In this document: piece after piece, positions 10,791 through 23,108 of the stretch | Position numbering within the stretch: position 1 is the stretch's first letter | Layout of the letters: every line of letters starts with the position of its first letter | NCBI GenBank assembly: GCA_039000515.1 | Contig: JBCFYV010001001.1 | Coordinates: forward strand, 9,011,873 to 9,075,872 | Length of the DNA: 64,000 bases | From: Timema cristinae | Taxonomy: Eukaryota; Arthropoda; Insecta; Phasmatodea; Timematidae | Reading direction: 5' to 3' | The notes under the pieces: generated by a model | The model's input: only the letters and a program-made list of their open reading frames with translations | Databases searched by the model: none | What the model was told of the DNA's origin: nothing | Position numbers and translations under genes: made by a program

Positions 10791-12072
10791 AAAATATATA
10801 TATTCGCCTTTTTTAAAACTTGACTCTTCTCATTGGTCCTTTTAGTGGTAATGGCCCCTCCTTCCAAACTAAGTATTACAACTACTGGTTGGAAGACTTA
10901 GTTTATTTTTATTCTTTTTTTTTTTAAAGAGTTGACTTCCTTTTTACTTCGCGATCAAGTTTTTTTTCTCCTCTTTATTCTTTCATTATTGTTATTACTA
11001 CTTGTTTTATGTTGTACACTGTGTGTGTGTGTAGTATAATGATAGTTTTCTCTGTTGCTTGTGTTGATGTAATGACGTGAGGGCTCGTCTCTTCTTACCA
11101 CTAGTACCATGCTTGGCTGACTTACCTAATTGTCCCCTAGTCTTGCTCGGAAGATACAAAATGGTTTCTGAGGTGCACTTACGTCTTACTTTACCACTTT
11201 ATCATACAAATAGTTTTAAATACGGTTTATCATGGTTTTACACTTCTAATTGGGGGAGGGGGTGGGGGTGAAGCAATATATTTACACAATCGAGATTCAT
11301 ATGAAATTTTTTTTTTAGTGCATTCTTTAAAATAAATACTGTCCATTTTATATTCCAATTTATGATTATATATTGTTATTATATTTTCATAAATATGGTG
11401 GTGTATACATTTTATGGGCTTATGTGGAATGTTTATGGGCTCTTTCACTATAATTTATTTAGTATTTAAGAAATATCTCATACATTTTCTTTTTGTTTAG
11501 ATTGTTTTATTTTTAGCCATTTTATATTCGTTAACATATCTGTTTTGCAAAGCATTTCATATGGTAATGTTTCTCATTTAATGATTTTACCTACCTGTGA
11601 CGTAGTGGCAAACCGAGGCATGATTTCCTATTTTAAATGTATTTACGTTTTAATCAGTGTTGTTTAAATACCTTATAACATTGAAACCAAAACTGTAAAT
11701 TTTCAGATAATTCTAAAAATTGTTTTACAATGTCACAACATTATTTTTCTTTATCTTGAAGTAGTTTTATTGTAAACGTATTTCTATGAAATATTTTCAA
11801 ACTCAGGCCACGCGGTGTTTGGTTTATTCATGAAAATTGCTATTAGGAATCTGCCTGCTGTGATTAAAATTAAACAAGTTGGTGGAAGCATGTATCTCCC
11901 TCAAATATAGGAAACAAGAAATATATTATTTTGAAATGGAAGTCACTGATATTCGGGCGCAAATAGTAGAGTGTGTGTATATATATATAGGCTATATATA
12001 TATATATATATATGTCAGACGATGAAGGGAATTGTTATCAAAAGATTAAGAGGCCTCACAGGGTGAACTTCT
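10791..12072. other. Non-coding, AT-rich, with TA microsatellite
   Basis: Long AT-rich stretch. A TA microsatellite sits at about 11976-12012, interrupted by aggc. G-rich run gggggagggggtgggggtga at 11251-11270. No supported gene. Confidence 0.45.
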
Positions 12073-12082
12073 AATTTTCTTC

Positions 12083-12340
12083 AGGGGTAAGGTGTCAGAC
12101 TTCTGTGCTGGGGCCGGGATTCAATCCTCGGTCCCGGCACAGATTTATCTGATTTTCAAACCCTTCCTTCACCTCTGACAAGACATCTTGTAAATGTGGG
12201 GAATGCCAGGCCGTCACCGTGGTTCGGATCCCACGCTAAACTGCAGGTCCTCCATTTCATCTCACAATCACCCTACCATTACACATTAGCGGAAGTGCGT
12301 ATAACCCGAACGGGTAGTAAGACGCGATGCTAATAATAAT
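12083..12340 (+). mobile_element. SINE-B, 5'-truncated, 10-bp target duplication
   Basis: Starts inside the A box (aggggtaaggtgtcagac), then B box gggattcaatcctcgg, SINE-B body and shared tail with taa repeats. The direct repeat aattttcttc flanks it (12073-12082 and 12341-12350). Truncation at the 5' end with an intact target duplication is the signature of incomplete target-primed reverse transcription. Confidence 0.93.
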
Positions 12341-12533
12341 AATTTTCTTCTCTTTATTATTTGCACATTGGTGTCTGAAACTTATCCTAAATGTTATAAT
12401 GCTTAGCATGCCTAAGTGTCTAAAGTGCCAACCGATTTGCAAAATAGTTTTGAAATTATCAAATAGGCAACGACATTATTAGATTAAGTTACCAGAATTA
12501 ATATTTTAGTTAAAAATGCAAATATTTCTTTAG

Positions 12534-13966
<1,433 letters not shown>

Positions 13967-14285
13967 AATATTATTATTATTATTATTATTATATTATTAT
14001 CATTATCATCACCGCATCTTACTACCCGTTCGGCCTATACGCCTTACACTAATGTGTAATGGTAGGGTGATTGTGAGATGAAATGGAGGATCTACAGTTT
14101 AACGTGGAATCCAAACCACGGTGGAGGCTTGGTATTCCACACTTTCACAAGTTGTGATTAATACACGTCTTGTAAGAGGTGAAGGAATGGTTTGGTAATC
14201 AGATAACTCTGTGCCGGGACCGAAGATTGAACCCCGGACCCCTAACACAGAAGTCCGACACCTTACCCCTAGACCACCAGGTCAC
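13967..14285 (-). mobile_element. SINE-B with ATT tail
   Basis: Minus-strand SINE-B: head tgacctggtggtctagggg, B box ggggttcaatcttcgg, body, then shared tail (ggccgaacgggtagtaagat) and about 36 bp of att/atc repeats at 13967-14007. It is the longer body variant containing acttgtgattaatacacg + tctt, also seen at 35.3 and 61.6 kb. Confidence 0.92.
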
Positions 14286-15191
14286 CCCACATGTTAAAGT
14301 AGGTCTGTATATAGCTCTCGGTTTTTCCTCCCGTCATTCTCTGAGTATCGGTGAGTGTTGCATAGTTTGTTGATTGACGAGTCATTATCGTCTTTGTATG
14401 TTTTGCGAGTGGAAGCTGCTGAGGGGTTCAAATTGTTCCCTCCCGAGGACCACAGCGGGGGCTCTCGGCACTAAATACAGCAATAAAACACCCTCGTATA
14501 TTGTAAATGCCAAAACGCATGCGCGGATGGGAATATGAAACTACTTGCCACATCAGGGGGTCGTATATCAGACTCCTGGCGATTGCCGAGTTATGTCATT
14601 GGTGGGTATTTTCATAAAGTTGTGTTTTTTCTTTAAAAAGGAAAGAAAAGTTTTATATATTTCTCACAATGATGGGCACGTGAAATAAATGCCAGTTTCA
14701 TTTAATCTGGTTTTCTGGTGACAAAAAGGTTTGGGTACGAACCCCGCCGAGACCAGTAAGGCGTTTTTTTAATCCAAATAATACTTAGCTTATCCCTATA
14801 GCGTAGTTAAATGCATGTATCCCACAGGGGCGAGTCTCAAGATACGGTGAAATAAATATTTTTGCGTCTACGTTTGCATGCGATTGATTGTCTGTGCCCC
14901 TCCTTTTCATAATATAATCCTTGAACCAAATTAAATATGTTGATAAAACCAAGTTAAAACCCAAGACCCTACTAACCCCCCCTCCCTCCTTTTTTAAAAT
15001 ATTCTTTTAGGAGTGTCCAAAGATTAAAAAATAAACGCTTCCAGGTATTCCTGGCTAAAAAAAAAAAGACTGACACAAATCGCTCTGAAAACCAGTTTAT
15101 TGCAAGCTTGATGTCTTATACCGCCGGATCCCCAGTAAGGGATGTAAAAAAAAAAGCTCTTAAATATCATCACTGTTTCTAAATTGGGTAA
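14286..15191. other. Non-coding with a CpG-richer patch
   Basis: Positions 14400-14620 are GC-richer and contain acgcatgcgc (14515-14524), close to the NRF-1-type palindrome TGCGCATGCGCA found at 36850. A promoter role is possible but unsupported by any adjacent coding sequence. The remainder is AT-rich with poly-A/T runs. Confidence 0.3.
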
Positions 15192-15446
15192 ACCTGCCTC
15201 GGTAGCGTAGTTAGCTAACGCTCTAGTTTCATGTTGAGCTAAACTGCCGAGGACGGGTAGATAGAGGTTCGAATCTCTCTCGGGTGAGATAGAGGTGGTT
15301 TCTCCTAAATGGTTTTCCACTCTCTCTCTCTCTCCACGAAAATGTGGGTTCACTTCTTCTATATTCATCTTTCCCAATTCTTAGTCCATTAGCATAATTA
15401 GTACCTAAGCGTATAACCCGAACCGTTAGTAAGTTGTGGTGCTAAA
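15192..15446 (+). mobile_element. SINE-A, full length
   Basis: Begins acctgcctcggtagcgtagt; B box aggttcgaatctctc; body with a short tctc expansion before ccacgaaaatgtg; tail cgtataacccgaaccgttag + taagttgtggtgct. The tail stem carries mutations (aaccgt instead of aacgggt). A TA microsatellite follows at 15453-15471. Confidence 0.9.
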
Positions 15447-15593
15447 AGAAATAATATATATATATATATTGTGAAAACCGTTACTTAGATTCTGATTCGT
15501 GGAACTGATGATGTAGGCCTCAACATAATATAATGCACTGATTTCTATGTGGTTATTAATTTTTTGTAAAATAAGAGTAGTCTAAATGTAATA

Positions 15594-15779
15594 TATTATT
15601 ATTATGATTATGATTATGATGATTATTATTATTAGCACCGCGTCTTACTACCCGTTCCGGCTATACGCACTTACGCTAATGTGTAATGGTATAATGATCG
15701 TGAGATGAAATAGAGGACATACAGTTTAACATGGGATCCGAACCATGGTGGAGGCCTGGCATTCCCCACATTCACAAGA
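15594..15779 (-). mobile_element. SINE-B, 5'-truncated
   Basis: Plus strand shows att/atg repeats (15594-15633), then gcaccgcgtcttactacccg (tail complement) and the 3' half of SINE-B up to cattccccacattcacaaga. The tRNA head is absent, so it is a 5'-truncated insert. Confidence 0.88.
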
Positions 15780-16484
15780 ACTGTAATCTAAATGTCAACA
15801 TTATTTTAGTACTTTAATGTATTAAAACTACCACAGTTTCGCAATTCGTTAAAAGTAATGTGAACTGGCTTTACACCTTAGATTATTTTGTAAAGTGCTT
15901 ATCTATTAAACAAGCTTTCCGAGTTTAGTTCCCGGCATGGCCGAAAAATATTAACTTTGTGAAATGGGAGGGGGAATTGGGGTGTGTGTTCCCCTTCCAC
16001 AGTAATGAATCAACGGTGGGAAACTGGATTTTATTTCCGTTCTAGAATAAAGTAATGTGCTGATATAATCAGTCGATTCAAAAAGTGCACGTCAAATACC
16101 CTAATTATATAGACTGGAAATGAGTTTTTAATATTTACTATCTACGGGTATGAGGGATTCACGACGCCGCCTCGTTGTCAAACCTAATGGTATGGTGGGC
16201 CGAATCTCTTCCGTCGCCTGTGTGTGTGTGTGTGTCTGTTTGTGTGTGTCTGCGTGATATCTTCACCGTTTCTTCGCAAAGACAGGGCCCCAGCTAGTGG
16301 TTTTCGAGAAGTCGTAAAAATAACCTCCGGGTGATATAATTGTGTGGAATTATACGACCGCAGTATGTTGCTACAATTTGTTGCAGGTCAGCCTGAAGAT
16401 CGTCATTATCTCGGTTTGGGACAAGGCTCCACCAGTGTCGCCGTTGTTACCGGTCTCTTGCCACTATAGTCGGAACACCATAGT
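15780..16484. other. Non-coding with GT microsatellite
   Basis: Contains a (TG)n tract at about 16220-16250 (ctgtgtgtgtgtgtgtgtct). No gene recognised. Confidence 0.45.
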
Positions 16485-16497
16485 AAGAACCTTATTA

Positions 16498-16766
16498 CTA
16501 TTAGCACCGCGTCTTACTACCGGGTTATACGCACTTACGCTAATGTGTAATGGTAGTGTGATTGTGAGATGAAATGAAGGACCTACAGTTTAACGTGGAA
16601 TCCGAACCACGGTGGAGGCCTGGCATTCCCCACATTCACAAGATGTCTTGTCAGAGGTGAAGGAAGGGTTTGGTAATCAGATAAATCTATGCCGGGACCG
16701 AGGATTGAGCCCCGGCCGCCAGCATAGAAGTCTGACACATTACCCCTAGACCACCAGGTCACCGAC
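16498..16766 (-). mobile_element. SINE-B, full length, 13-bp target duplication
   Basis: Minus-strand head gtgacctggtggtctagggg, B box ggggctcaatcctcgg, full body and shared tail (lacking four bases of the hairpin loop side: plus strand actaccgggttatac). The exact 13-mer aagaaccttatta flanks it at 16485-16497 and 16767-16779, marking it as young. Confidence 0.95.
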
Positions 16767-17003
16767 AAGAACCTTATTAGACAGTCATACTAGAGTTAAT
16801 CAATATATAGTATAATCTTTTAGAAAATACGATTTTTTTTGTGAAGGCATTTTAGGTCTAATCATTTCATAATATTAATAACATCACATTAAAGAACACA
16901 AAGACTCGAACTTTGGACCGTCGCTAGAGAGCCCTACTTCTATCATTTACTTTATTTTGCTTACTGGAGTTTAAAATATATTGTTAGACCCTGATTTTTG
17001 TAA

Positions 17004-17154
17004 GAAGCCCATTTCTGGAAGGTCTTATTTCGTACCAGAATACTACACTATGCAACGATTGTGAAAAGTCCACTCTGGAAGGTCTTTTAAGCTCCCAAAA
17101 CCATACTATACAATCGGATTCTAGTACCAAATAAGGCCTTAAAAACTGGCTTTC
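17004..17154. repeat. Imperfect inverted repeat, 38-bp arms
   Basis: Left arm 17004-17041 (gaagcccatttctggaaggt, then cttatttcgtaccagaat) pairs with 17118-17154 (attctagtaccaaataaggc, then cttaaaaactggctttc). The loop holds a further partial copy (ctctggaaggtcttttaagc). The words aaggtctt and taccagaa recall the 61.3-kb hairpin, so both may come from one foldback family. Confidence 0.55.
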
Positions 17155-17195
17155 TACCAAAGAGATTCAACAATTAAAAAAAAAAAAATAGCATT

Positions 17196-17258
17196 CTTCT
17201 CCCTCTCTCTCTCCCTCTCTCTCTCTCTCCCCCTCTCTCTCTCTCTCTCTCTCTCTCA

Positions 17259-17295
<37 letters not shown>
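17196..17295. repeat. Compound (CT)n(TA)n microsatellite
   Basis: About 60 bp of CT repeats broken by short C runs passes directly into about 34 bp of TA repeat. Strand-asymmetric pyrimidine tracts followed by TA are typical slippage-prone compound microsatellites. Confidence 0.92.
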
Positions 17296-17301
<6 letters not shown>

Positions 17302-17940
17302 AACACACAGTAAAGTATCGGCTGAGTTTCGATAGCTCAAGACTCCTTATAATTAGAAATAGGGATTCTTCCACACAAATCCTTTTTACATGGCACCGAT
17401 CTGAATACTAATGATTACTGATGTAAAAATCTGGACAATCCTTGTAAGACAACTTCCTGGATGTAAAGATTCCGTTCTGAAAGAGATTCAAGAACGAACT
17501 ACTTAAAAACACGTTACTATTCTCATGTACCCCTGTTATTCCATGTAGCCTAGTTAGTTTACGATAGTTCGAGATGGGCTCATCCAACTCGAATTCGAAT
17601 TTATTATACGAATTTTGAAACAATTCACTACTTCTATACTTTCAAAGAGCCATCAGGTAACCTTCTGAACATAGTACCTAAGTTTGATTTTTGTATAACA
17701 CCAGCATTACGTGCCATACTATTACAAATATCGTCCACAAATTTGTTATTTCTTTAACTCTTTCTGTAGACAAATTAAAAGTATGTATATATGAATTATT
17801 TCAAAGTAATAGTAATTGACCCCTAAGAAACCCTATTTTGTAAGTGTTGTTTTAACTAAAAAGAAAAGCTAGCTACTTTATATTTTTCCATCACGTTGCT
17901 GCAGCGTTTCCTATGTTAACTCTTTAATTATGTGGGTTCC
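17296..17940. other. Non-coding, nothing recognised
   Basis: AT-rich. A 71-codon minus-strand frame (17408-17623) has no recognisable feature. Confidence 0.45.
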
Positions 17941-18200
17941 CTGGTCCATGTTTGTATTGGCTCAATAGGCGGAGTATGTCCTGTGTATGTAACTATCAGT
18001 TGACCGTGCCTTACACTGGCGACGTGACGACCCCACACCTGTTATTAACGACTAACAGGCTCCGAAACTTTTTGTAGACCTCCCTAGACGGCCGTCGGAA
18101 TCACGTCAGGCCTCTAAACAGCGGTTTTGTCTTCTAAACACAATCTCTTGCAGAACGCTTTGAGAGGAAACTTTTCGAAAATAAATGTATAAATTTGCGA
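17941..18200 (+). other. CpG-richer block, possible LTR/leader junction
   Basis: Positions 17941-18015 end ccgtgccttaca and are followed by ctggcgacgtgacgacccc. Many gypsy-type retrotransposons have an LTR ending in ...ACA followed by a leader resembling TGGCGAC. No matching second LTR, gag or pol was found. It could equally be an unrelated GC-rich exon or promoter. Confidence 0.2.
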
Positions 18201-18257
18201 CGTCTACTAACAAATCGTTACTTTTTGAACTTTTTTTAAAAATTTATTTTTCTAAGT

Positions 18258-18440
18258 TTCTTATTACCGAACCAAATTATCTGCATTTAATTACTCTAAT
18301 GAGGCAGGGATTAGGGAGGTAAACATTTTAAATGAAATGCACCAAGGTTTGCATGGAAGCAGATTGGAAAACCACTGATGAAAAAGCATCCTTAGTATAT
18401 CACACCACTTAGGCCTTCCTTTCTTCACTGGTAAACCAGA
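18258..18440 (-). mobile_element. SINE-A fragment, eroded
   Basis: Plus-strand SINE-A complement landmarks: taatgaggcagggattaggg, gaaatgcaccaaggtttgca, gattggaaaaccactgatg, aaaagcatccttag. Neither promoter box is recognisable any longer. Confidence 0.55.
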
Positions 18441-19032
18441 ATAGATAAGCTTGAATTTTGAGATGCTTGCCCATCAATAAATTGAATTAAATATTTTTTT
18501 TTCAAATAAATATCTTCAATAATACTTTAATGTATATTGGTTAGCTTGTCCAAGCTAACTAATTTAATTCTCTCTTCTTTTTTTTTTTTAACGAATACTT
18601 CCAAGCATTGAATAATTCAACTAATTTTTGAATATCAATAAAATTCTTCCAAACACCTTCATAAAACTAAGCACTTATTAATTCACATTCGAGAGCGTGA
18701 TCCCAAAACAAGGCGAGGGCCGGAATAGTAGTTTAAAAGTCACATTCATGTTTTTCGTTTGAATCAAACGATTCGAGTGATTAAATGATTTCGAAATACC
18801 TGGTGTCTTGTATCGTATAAACAGTCATATTAAGTTTTAACCAAAGCTCCAATTTCAAGCTAAACAAAGTCACGTCTGTGAGAAATAGACTTATGAAAGT
18901 CCTTGACGTCAAAATCTGCGTTAATATTTTATATCATACTCTTACCCCTGCTGTTTACGGACCCAATTTTGGAAAACCCGGTTGTAATGATTTTAAATCA
19001 TTAAAGTGTGTGTAAAATAATGTAGTCTAGAG

Positions 19033-19324
19033 GGGTGATGGTTGACTTGGGGTAGGCGTATCCCTGGGGGTACACGATGACATCTTAGGGAGTACGTTAA
19101 ATTTTAAATATATATATAATTTAATTTTATAATCACTGCCAAATTTAAATTTAGTCAAAGAGAGACGAATGTCAGGACATGCGATCTGGGAGCACCATTT
19201 TCACCCCTTTTTTTCCCCTCTTTCTCCTAAATGTAGATAATAAAATATGTAGGTTATAACTTGCACTATGCCCAATCAGTTTTAGGGGTACCTGAACAAA
19301 AAAAAAAACGCTTGAGTACCACTG
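19033..19324. mobile_element. hAT-like non-autonomous element, eroded
   Basis: The right end aaacgcttgagtaccactg has the hAT-type CAGTGGTACTCAAGCG terminus when reversed. The left end gggtgatggttgacttgggg is more diverged. Flanks gtctagag (19025-19032) and atttagag (19325-19332) agree at 6 of 8 bases, as an aged 8-bp hAT target duplication would. The interior has the gggggtacacgatga / ttttaggggtacctg pair, also inverted. Confidence 0.5.
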
Positions 19325-19797
19325 ATTTAGAGAACCCTACAAATCAACGTTGACTTTCCTTGTTTTTTTTTTAAAAAGAAACAGAGAGTGTGTGAAGACA
19401 ATTGCGCGCTATTATGGTCTCACGCTTGATCATTCAAGGGACAGAGACATGAGACAAAATGCGGCGCACATTGTTAGCGAGGTAATGTGTCATTAAGTTC
19501 TTTCAAAGTGAATGAAAAGAATGAAACATGATTATTACGTTTACGTGACTCTTTTTCCGTAGACAACTATTCCTCCCGCACCGCGTCGTTTTCAACTCGG
19601 ACGTCTTCATGTCTTCGCCTCGTGAACAAACACGTGTAAATAAGTTGATATTTATTGTTCCAGACAATAGTGAGCAGTTAATTATTTAGTAGCGTGTAAG
19701 GTAACAACGGCTCAAGTACAGAAATAAATTATATACCTTTAAAGTGGTTTTATTTGACTGTTAACATACCTGTAAAGCGATTCGTTTATCTTTGTTA

Positions 19798-20046
19798 CCC
19801 GCCTCTGTGGCGTAGTTGTCTAACGCGCTAGTCGTGTTGAGTTTAACTGCTGAGGACGGGGAGATCGAGGTTCGAATCTCGGTCGGGTGAACTGGGGGTG
19901 GGTTTCCCTAAATGGTTTTCCACTCTACCTCCACGCAAATAAGGGTTCACTTCCTCTAATTCAACCTTCCCAATTCCTAATCCATCAGCGCAATTAGTAC
20001 TTAAAGCGTATAGCCCGAACGGGTAGTAAGACGCGGTGCTAAATGA
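19798..20046 (+). mobile_element. SINE-A, full length, target duplication
   Basis: Head acccgcctctgtggcgtagt, spacer gtcgtgttgagtttaactgc, B box ggttcgaatctcgg, body and intact tail gcgtatagcccgaacgggta + gtaagacgcggtgct. Flanked by tttatctttgtt (19786-19797) and tttatcgttgtt (20047-20058), 11 of 12 identical. One of the best reference copies in the window. Confidence 0.95.
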
Positions 20047-20362
20047 TTTATCGTTGTTTTATGTGCGCCACGTCACTGTAACATCGGAATATTTACACTG
20101 GTGGGATAGTAATAGAGATGGGACGCTGATTTATCGAATCCCTGGGTGTCTCTTTCTATTGAACTGAGGGTCCCAGGTTCTATACGCGTTATGGTCCAAA
20201 AATGTATCATATGAAGAGTACAGGATAAGAAAGGGGAAAGTCCAAGTTTAAACCAAATTGTGTTAGTGCTTTCAGCTTTTAAAAAATAATGGTATCTTTT
20301 TAATGCACTTAAGATTATAGTTAAAAAGGCCTTTATCTTATTTGAATTGCATTTTTTTTATT

Positions 20363-20610
20363 TAGCACCGTGTCATACTACCCGTTCGGGCTATACGCTT
20401 AACTACTAATTACTATAATGGGTTAGTAATTAGGAAGGTTGAATATAGAGGAAGAGAACCCGCATTTGCATGGAGGAAGAGTGGAAAATCACTTGAGGAA
20501 AAAACCCCACTAGTTCCCCCGAGTGAGATTCGAATATTGATTTCCCTGTCCTTGGCAGTCTAGCTCAACACAAAACTAGCGCGTTAGCTAACTACGCCAC
20601 CGAGGCGGGT
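20363..20610 (-). mobile_element. SINE-A, full length
   Basis: Minus-strand head acccgcctcggtggcgtagt, B box with substitutions (tattcgaatctc), body and tail cgtatagcccgaacgggtag. Its tRNA-head end stops only 4 bp from the start of the composite TCTTATAT repeat at 20615. No clean target duplication was seen. Confidence 0.9.
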
Positions 20611-20614
20611 GGAA

Positions 20615-21526
20615 TCTTATATATCATATGATAGGCCGGTTTCCAGTAATAGGAATTATGAAGAAATTACTTAACAAATTTTGACCAATGACCACTAATT
20701 TTAACAGTTACGAATCGAGGATGTCGGGAAAAATAGTAGCTTTGCACGAAAACCCGATTTTCACAGAATTCTCAGTTGTTCATTCTTTGTTTAATCACCA
20801 TGGAAACCGTTATTTGTTGCATGGCTGTAGATCTCTAAATAAAATTTATCTCTTTGGCTAAAAAATAATAACTCAATCTTTATTTGTTGGTCCGAATACA
20901 CAACAATTTTCTATCTGGAGGAATATTTCTCCTTGAATGCTTGTCATAGCACAGCTAAATTGAGATGCCTAAATTGGGGATTTTTTTTTAAATGTTGTTA
21001 TCGTTAATACGCATTTAAATCAATAATATTGAGCATAATTCAAAATTTAAAAGGTTAAGTTAAATTCGTGAAAATGTGGTCTACGTTTTGTTTCGCGCTT
21101 GATAAAATGATGTTTAAATATGTTTTGGTATGTATTATAAGCTCAAACACAATCAAATGATCTTGAATAATGTTTAAAAATAGCCATTTTAACTTTTTAT
21201 GTATGAGAGTTGGTGTTCATTTTTTTTTCAAATAATCTTTTTTGATGTTCATTTTATTCAAATAAGATTTATTGTACATTTTAGCAAATAGTAACACAAT
21301 ACAAATACACAAGTTAGCTATGTTTTCCTTTTACCGCCTATTCTTGAGGATATGATATTAAAAGTAATGTTTTGTGTACCCCATCTATCTTTTCGAATTA
21401 TTACAAATACAGTAAGTTTAGTTATATTTCCATGTTGATGCTTAATTTTGAGGGAATGATATTTCAAAGTACCGTAATATTTTGTGTACCACATCTATAT
21501 TTTAACATCATCTATCTCTATTTGAC
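20615..21526 (+). mobile_element. Composite TCTTATAT repeat, copy 1
   Basis: Starts A|tcttatatatc and runs through aacaaattttgacc, caccatggaaaccgttattt, ctctaaataaaatttatct, tttcgcgcttgataaaatg and caaatgatcttgaa to tgtgtaccacatctat. It matches the inverted copy at 56894-57673 along its length, plus copy 2 in its first 300 bp. Unlike the inverted copy, it carries a ~105-bp internal segment in duplicate (about 21296-21395 and 21401-21506). Helitron/Helentron-like by start site and adjoining microsatellite; this class is inference. Confidence 0.7.
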
Positions 21527-21741
21527 ACACTCTCTCACACGCTCTCACACACACTTTCTCATATGATCTTCTCTAATTCTTTCTCTCACACTCTATCCTT
21601 CTCTCTCACACACTCTCCATCCTCACATACACTCTCTATCACACAATTTATCACACACTATCTTTATTATATCCTAAGCTCTCTTTCAAACGCTCTTTAT
21701 CTCTCAAATGCTCGCTCTCTCTTTTTCAATGCTTTCTCTCT
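21527..21741. repeat. CT/CA-rich microsatellite array
   Basis: About 215 bp of degenerate ctctcacac, tctctctcaca and related units on the plus strand, between composite-repeat copies 1 and 2. The inverted copy at 56.9 kb adjoins the complementary GA/GT array in the same relative place, so the array belongs to the element. Open frames across it are repeat translation. Confidence 0.9.
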
Positions 21742-21745
21742 CGAA

Positions 21746-22090
21746 TCTTATATATAATTTAACAAGTGCACGTTCCCGGTAATATAAATTATGAGGAAAT
21801 AACTGAACAAATTTTGACAAACCAATTCTTATTTTAAAGGTTAGGGGTCCAGGATGTCTGCAAAAAATAGTAGCCTAAAATCAAAAACCAATTTTACATG
21901 CGAATTTTCCTATTTTCCTTTTGTGTGGGCAGTGGGTTATACGTACAATAATTCTTTGATTACATTTTGATGGAAACCATTATCTGTGTTTAGTTGTATA
22001 TCGCTAAATAAAATATTTCTCTTTGGTTAACAATAATAACAACAATCCGAATCTTACTCGAGTTGTTTGGTGAACCAAATATTTAGATAA
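21746..22090 (+). mobile_element. Composite TCTTATAT repeat, copy 2 (5' part)
   Basis: Again starts A|tcttatatataat and keeps ggaaataactgaacaaattt, ggtccaggatgtct, gatggaaaccattatctgtg and cgctaaataaaatatttct, then diverges after tttggtgaaccaaat. Same orientation as copy 1 and placed directly after its microsatellite array, giving a head-to-tail arrangement. Confidence 0.7.
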
Positions 22091-22559
22091 CTGGGAGAGG
22101 GGTTGTTTTAAAGTTCTCATTGTGGCGTGAAGGGGAAAATAAATATTTTGATAATAACTAAACAACAAATGCTAAATATTTATTTAAAGTTGGTAGCCTT
22201 TGACGAGTAAACTTTTAACTAGAAAGTCATGTGAGAGAGAGCTTATTATATAAACTTTTATCAAAAAAAGGGACAACATTTTGTTAAGATAATAAAATTT
22301 ACTAAAATGAAAGTGTTCTTTTTGTTGTTTATGGGGAAATGTACCTGACAAACCAAATATAATTTATCAATTGGACCAAGCCATATTAACATTTATTTTT
22401 AAATTTCATATTAAGTACTATTTTAAAATCACTAAAATTGTATAGTTTCTAAAGATTTGAGGATTATATTTTGGATTAGAGATTCAAAAGAAAATTTAAG
22501 ACTCGGATCCTATAAATATAGGATTCAACCCATTTCTAGATAAGACTGAAAAAACTAGA
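22091..22559. other. Non-coding, nothing recognised
   Basis: Very AT-rich with no shared repeat or gene. Confidence 0.45.
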
Positions 22560-22710
22560 TTATTAGAGAAAATTTACCCAAATTTTTGCAAAGACTGAAA
22601 ATAGTGAGAGTGGAAAACCTATATTAAATCCATAAAGCTTGCTGGGATTTGAATTCCAACCTTATCGTCACCAGCAGAAGAGATTGATTCTCACACCAAT
22701 GTGTGTTTTA
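22560..22710 (-). mobile_element. SINE-A fragment, eroded
   Basis: Plus-strand landmarks: aaatttacccaaatttttgc, gtgagagtggaaaacctata, gctgggatttgaattcc (B-box complement) and cttatcgtcaccagcag. Only the central part survives. Confidence 0.5.
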
Positions 22711-22892
22711 ACATTTGGACTCTATGATTATTATTAAAGGATGTTTGCTATTTGGCAAATTGGGATTCCATGTTTTATTTAATATATTAATTAATCACTT
22801 AGTAATACAGTTTTGATGCAATTAAATTATTATAAAACATGATAAACTAAGTTTTAAGGAAGGTGACCAGTAAAATTAGTCATCGGAACGAT

Positions 22893-23108
22893 TATGCGTC
22901 TCTTTGTTGTTGTGTTGGAATGTCGAGGATGGGGTTAATATTCTGGTCGGGTATACTTATGGTAGTTTTCCCTATATAGTTTCTCGCTATCTTTTCTTGC
23001 AAATGTGAATAAATTTCCTTTAAAGTTCTACCTTCCTTATCTCTATTCCATTAGCATAGTTAATTAATTCGTCTAGCCCTAATGGGTACTAAAACGCGTT
23101 GAAAATAA
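22893..23108 (+). mobile_element. SINE-A, eroded
   Basis: Plus-strand order: cgaggatggggttaatattc, ctggtcgggtatacttatgg, tagttttccctatatagttt, ctattccattagcatagtta and tail agccctaatgggtactaaaa + cgcgttgaaaa. The A box is obscured and the body shortened. Confidence 0.6.

Noticed and set aside
13967..14007. CRISPR-like or regularly spaced repeats
   Set aside because: All short periodic repeats are microsatellites or minisatellites without unique spacers; the sequence is eukaryotic.
19798..19885. SINE heads as functional tRNA genes
   Set aside because: A and B boxes are present but acceptor stems do not pair and each head is joined to the SINE body and tail.
20615..21526. Calling the composite repeat a definite Helitron
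   Set aside because: Start site and microsatellite fit, but no CTRR end with hairpin and no Rep/helicase sequence were found, so only a tentative class is given.
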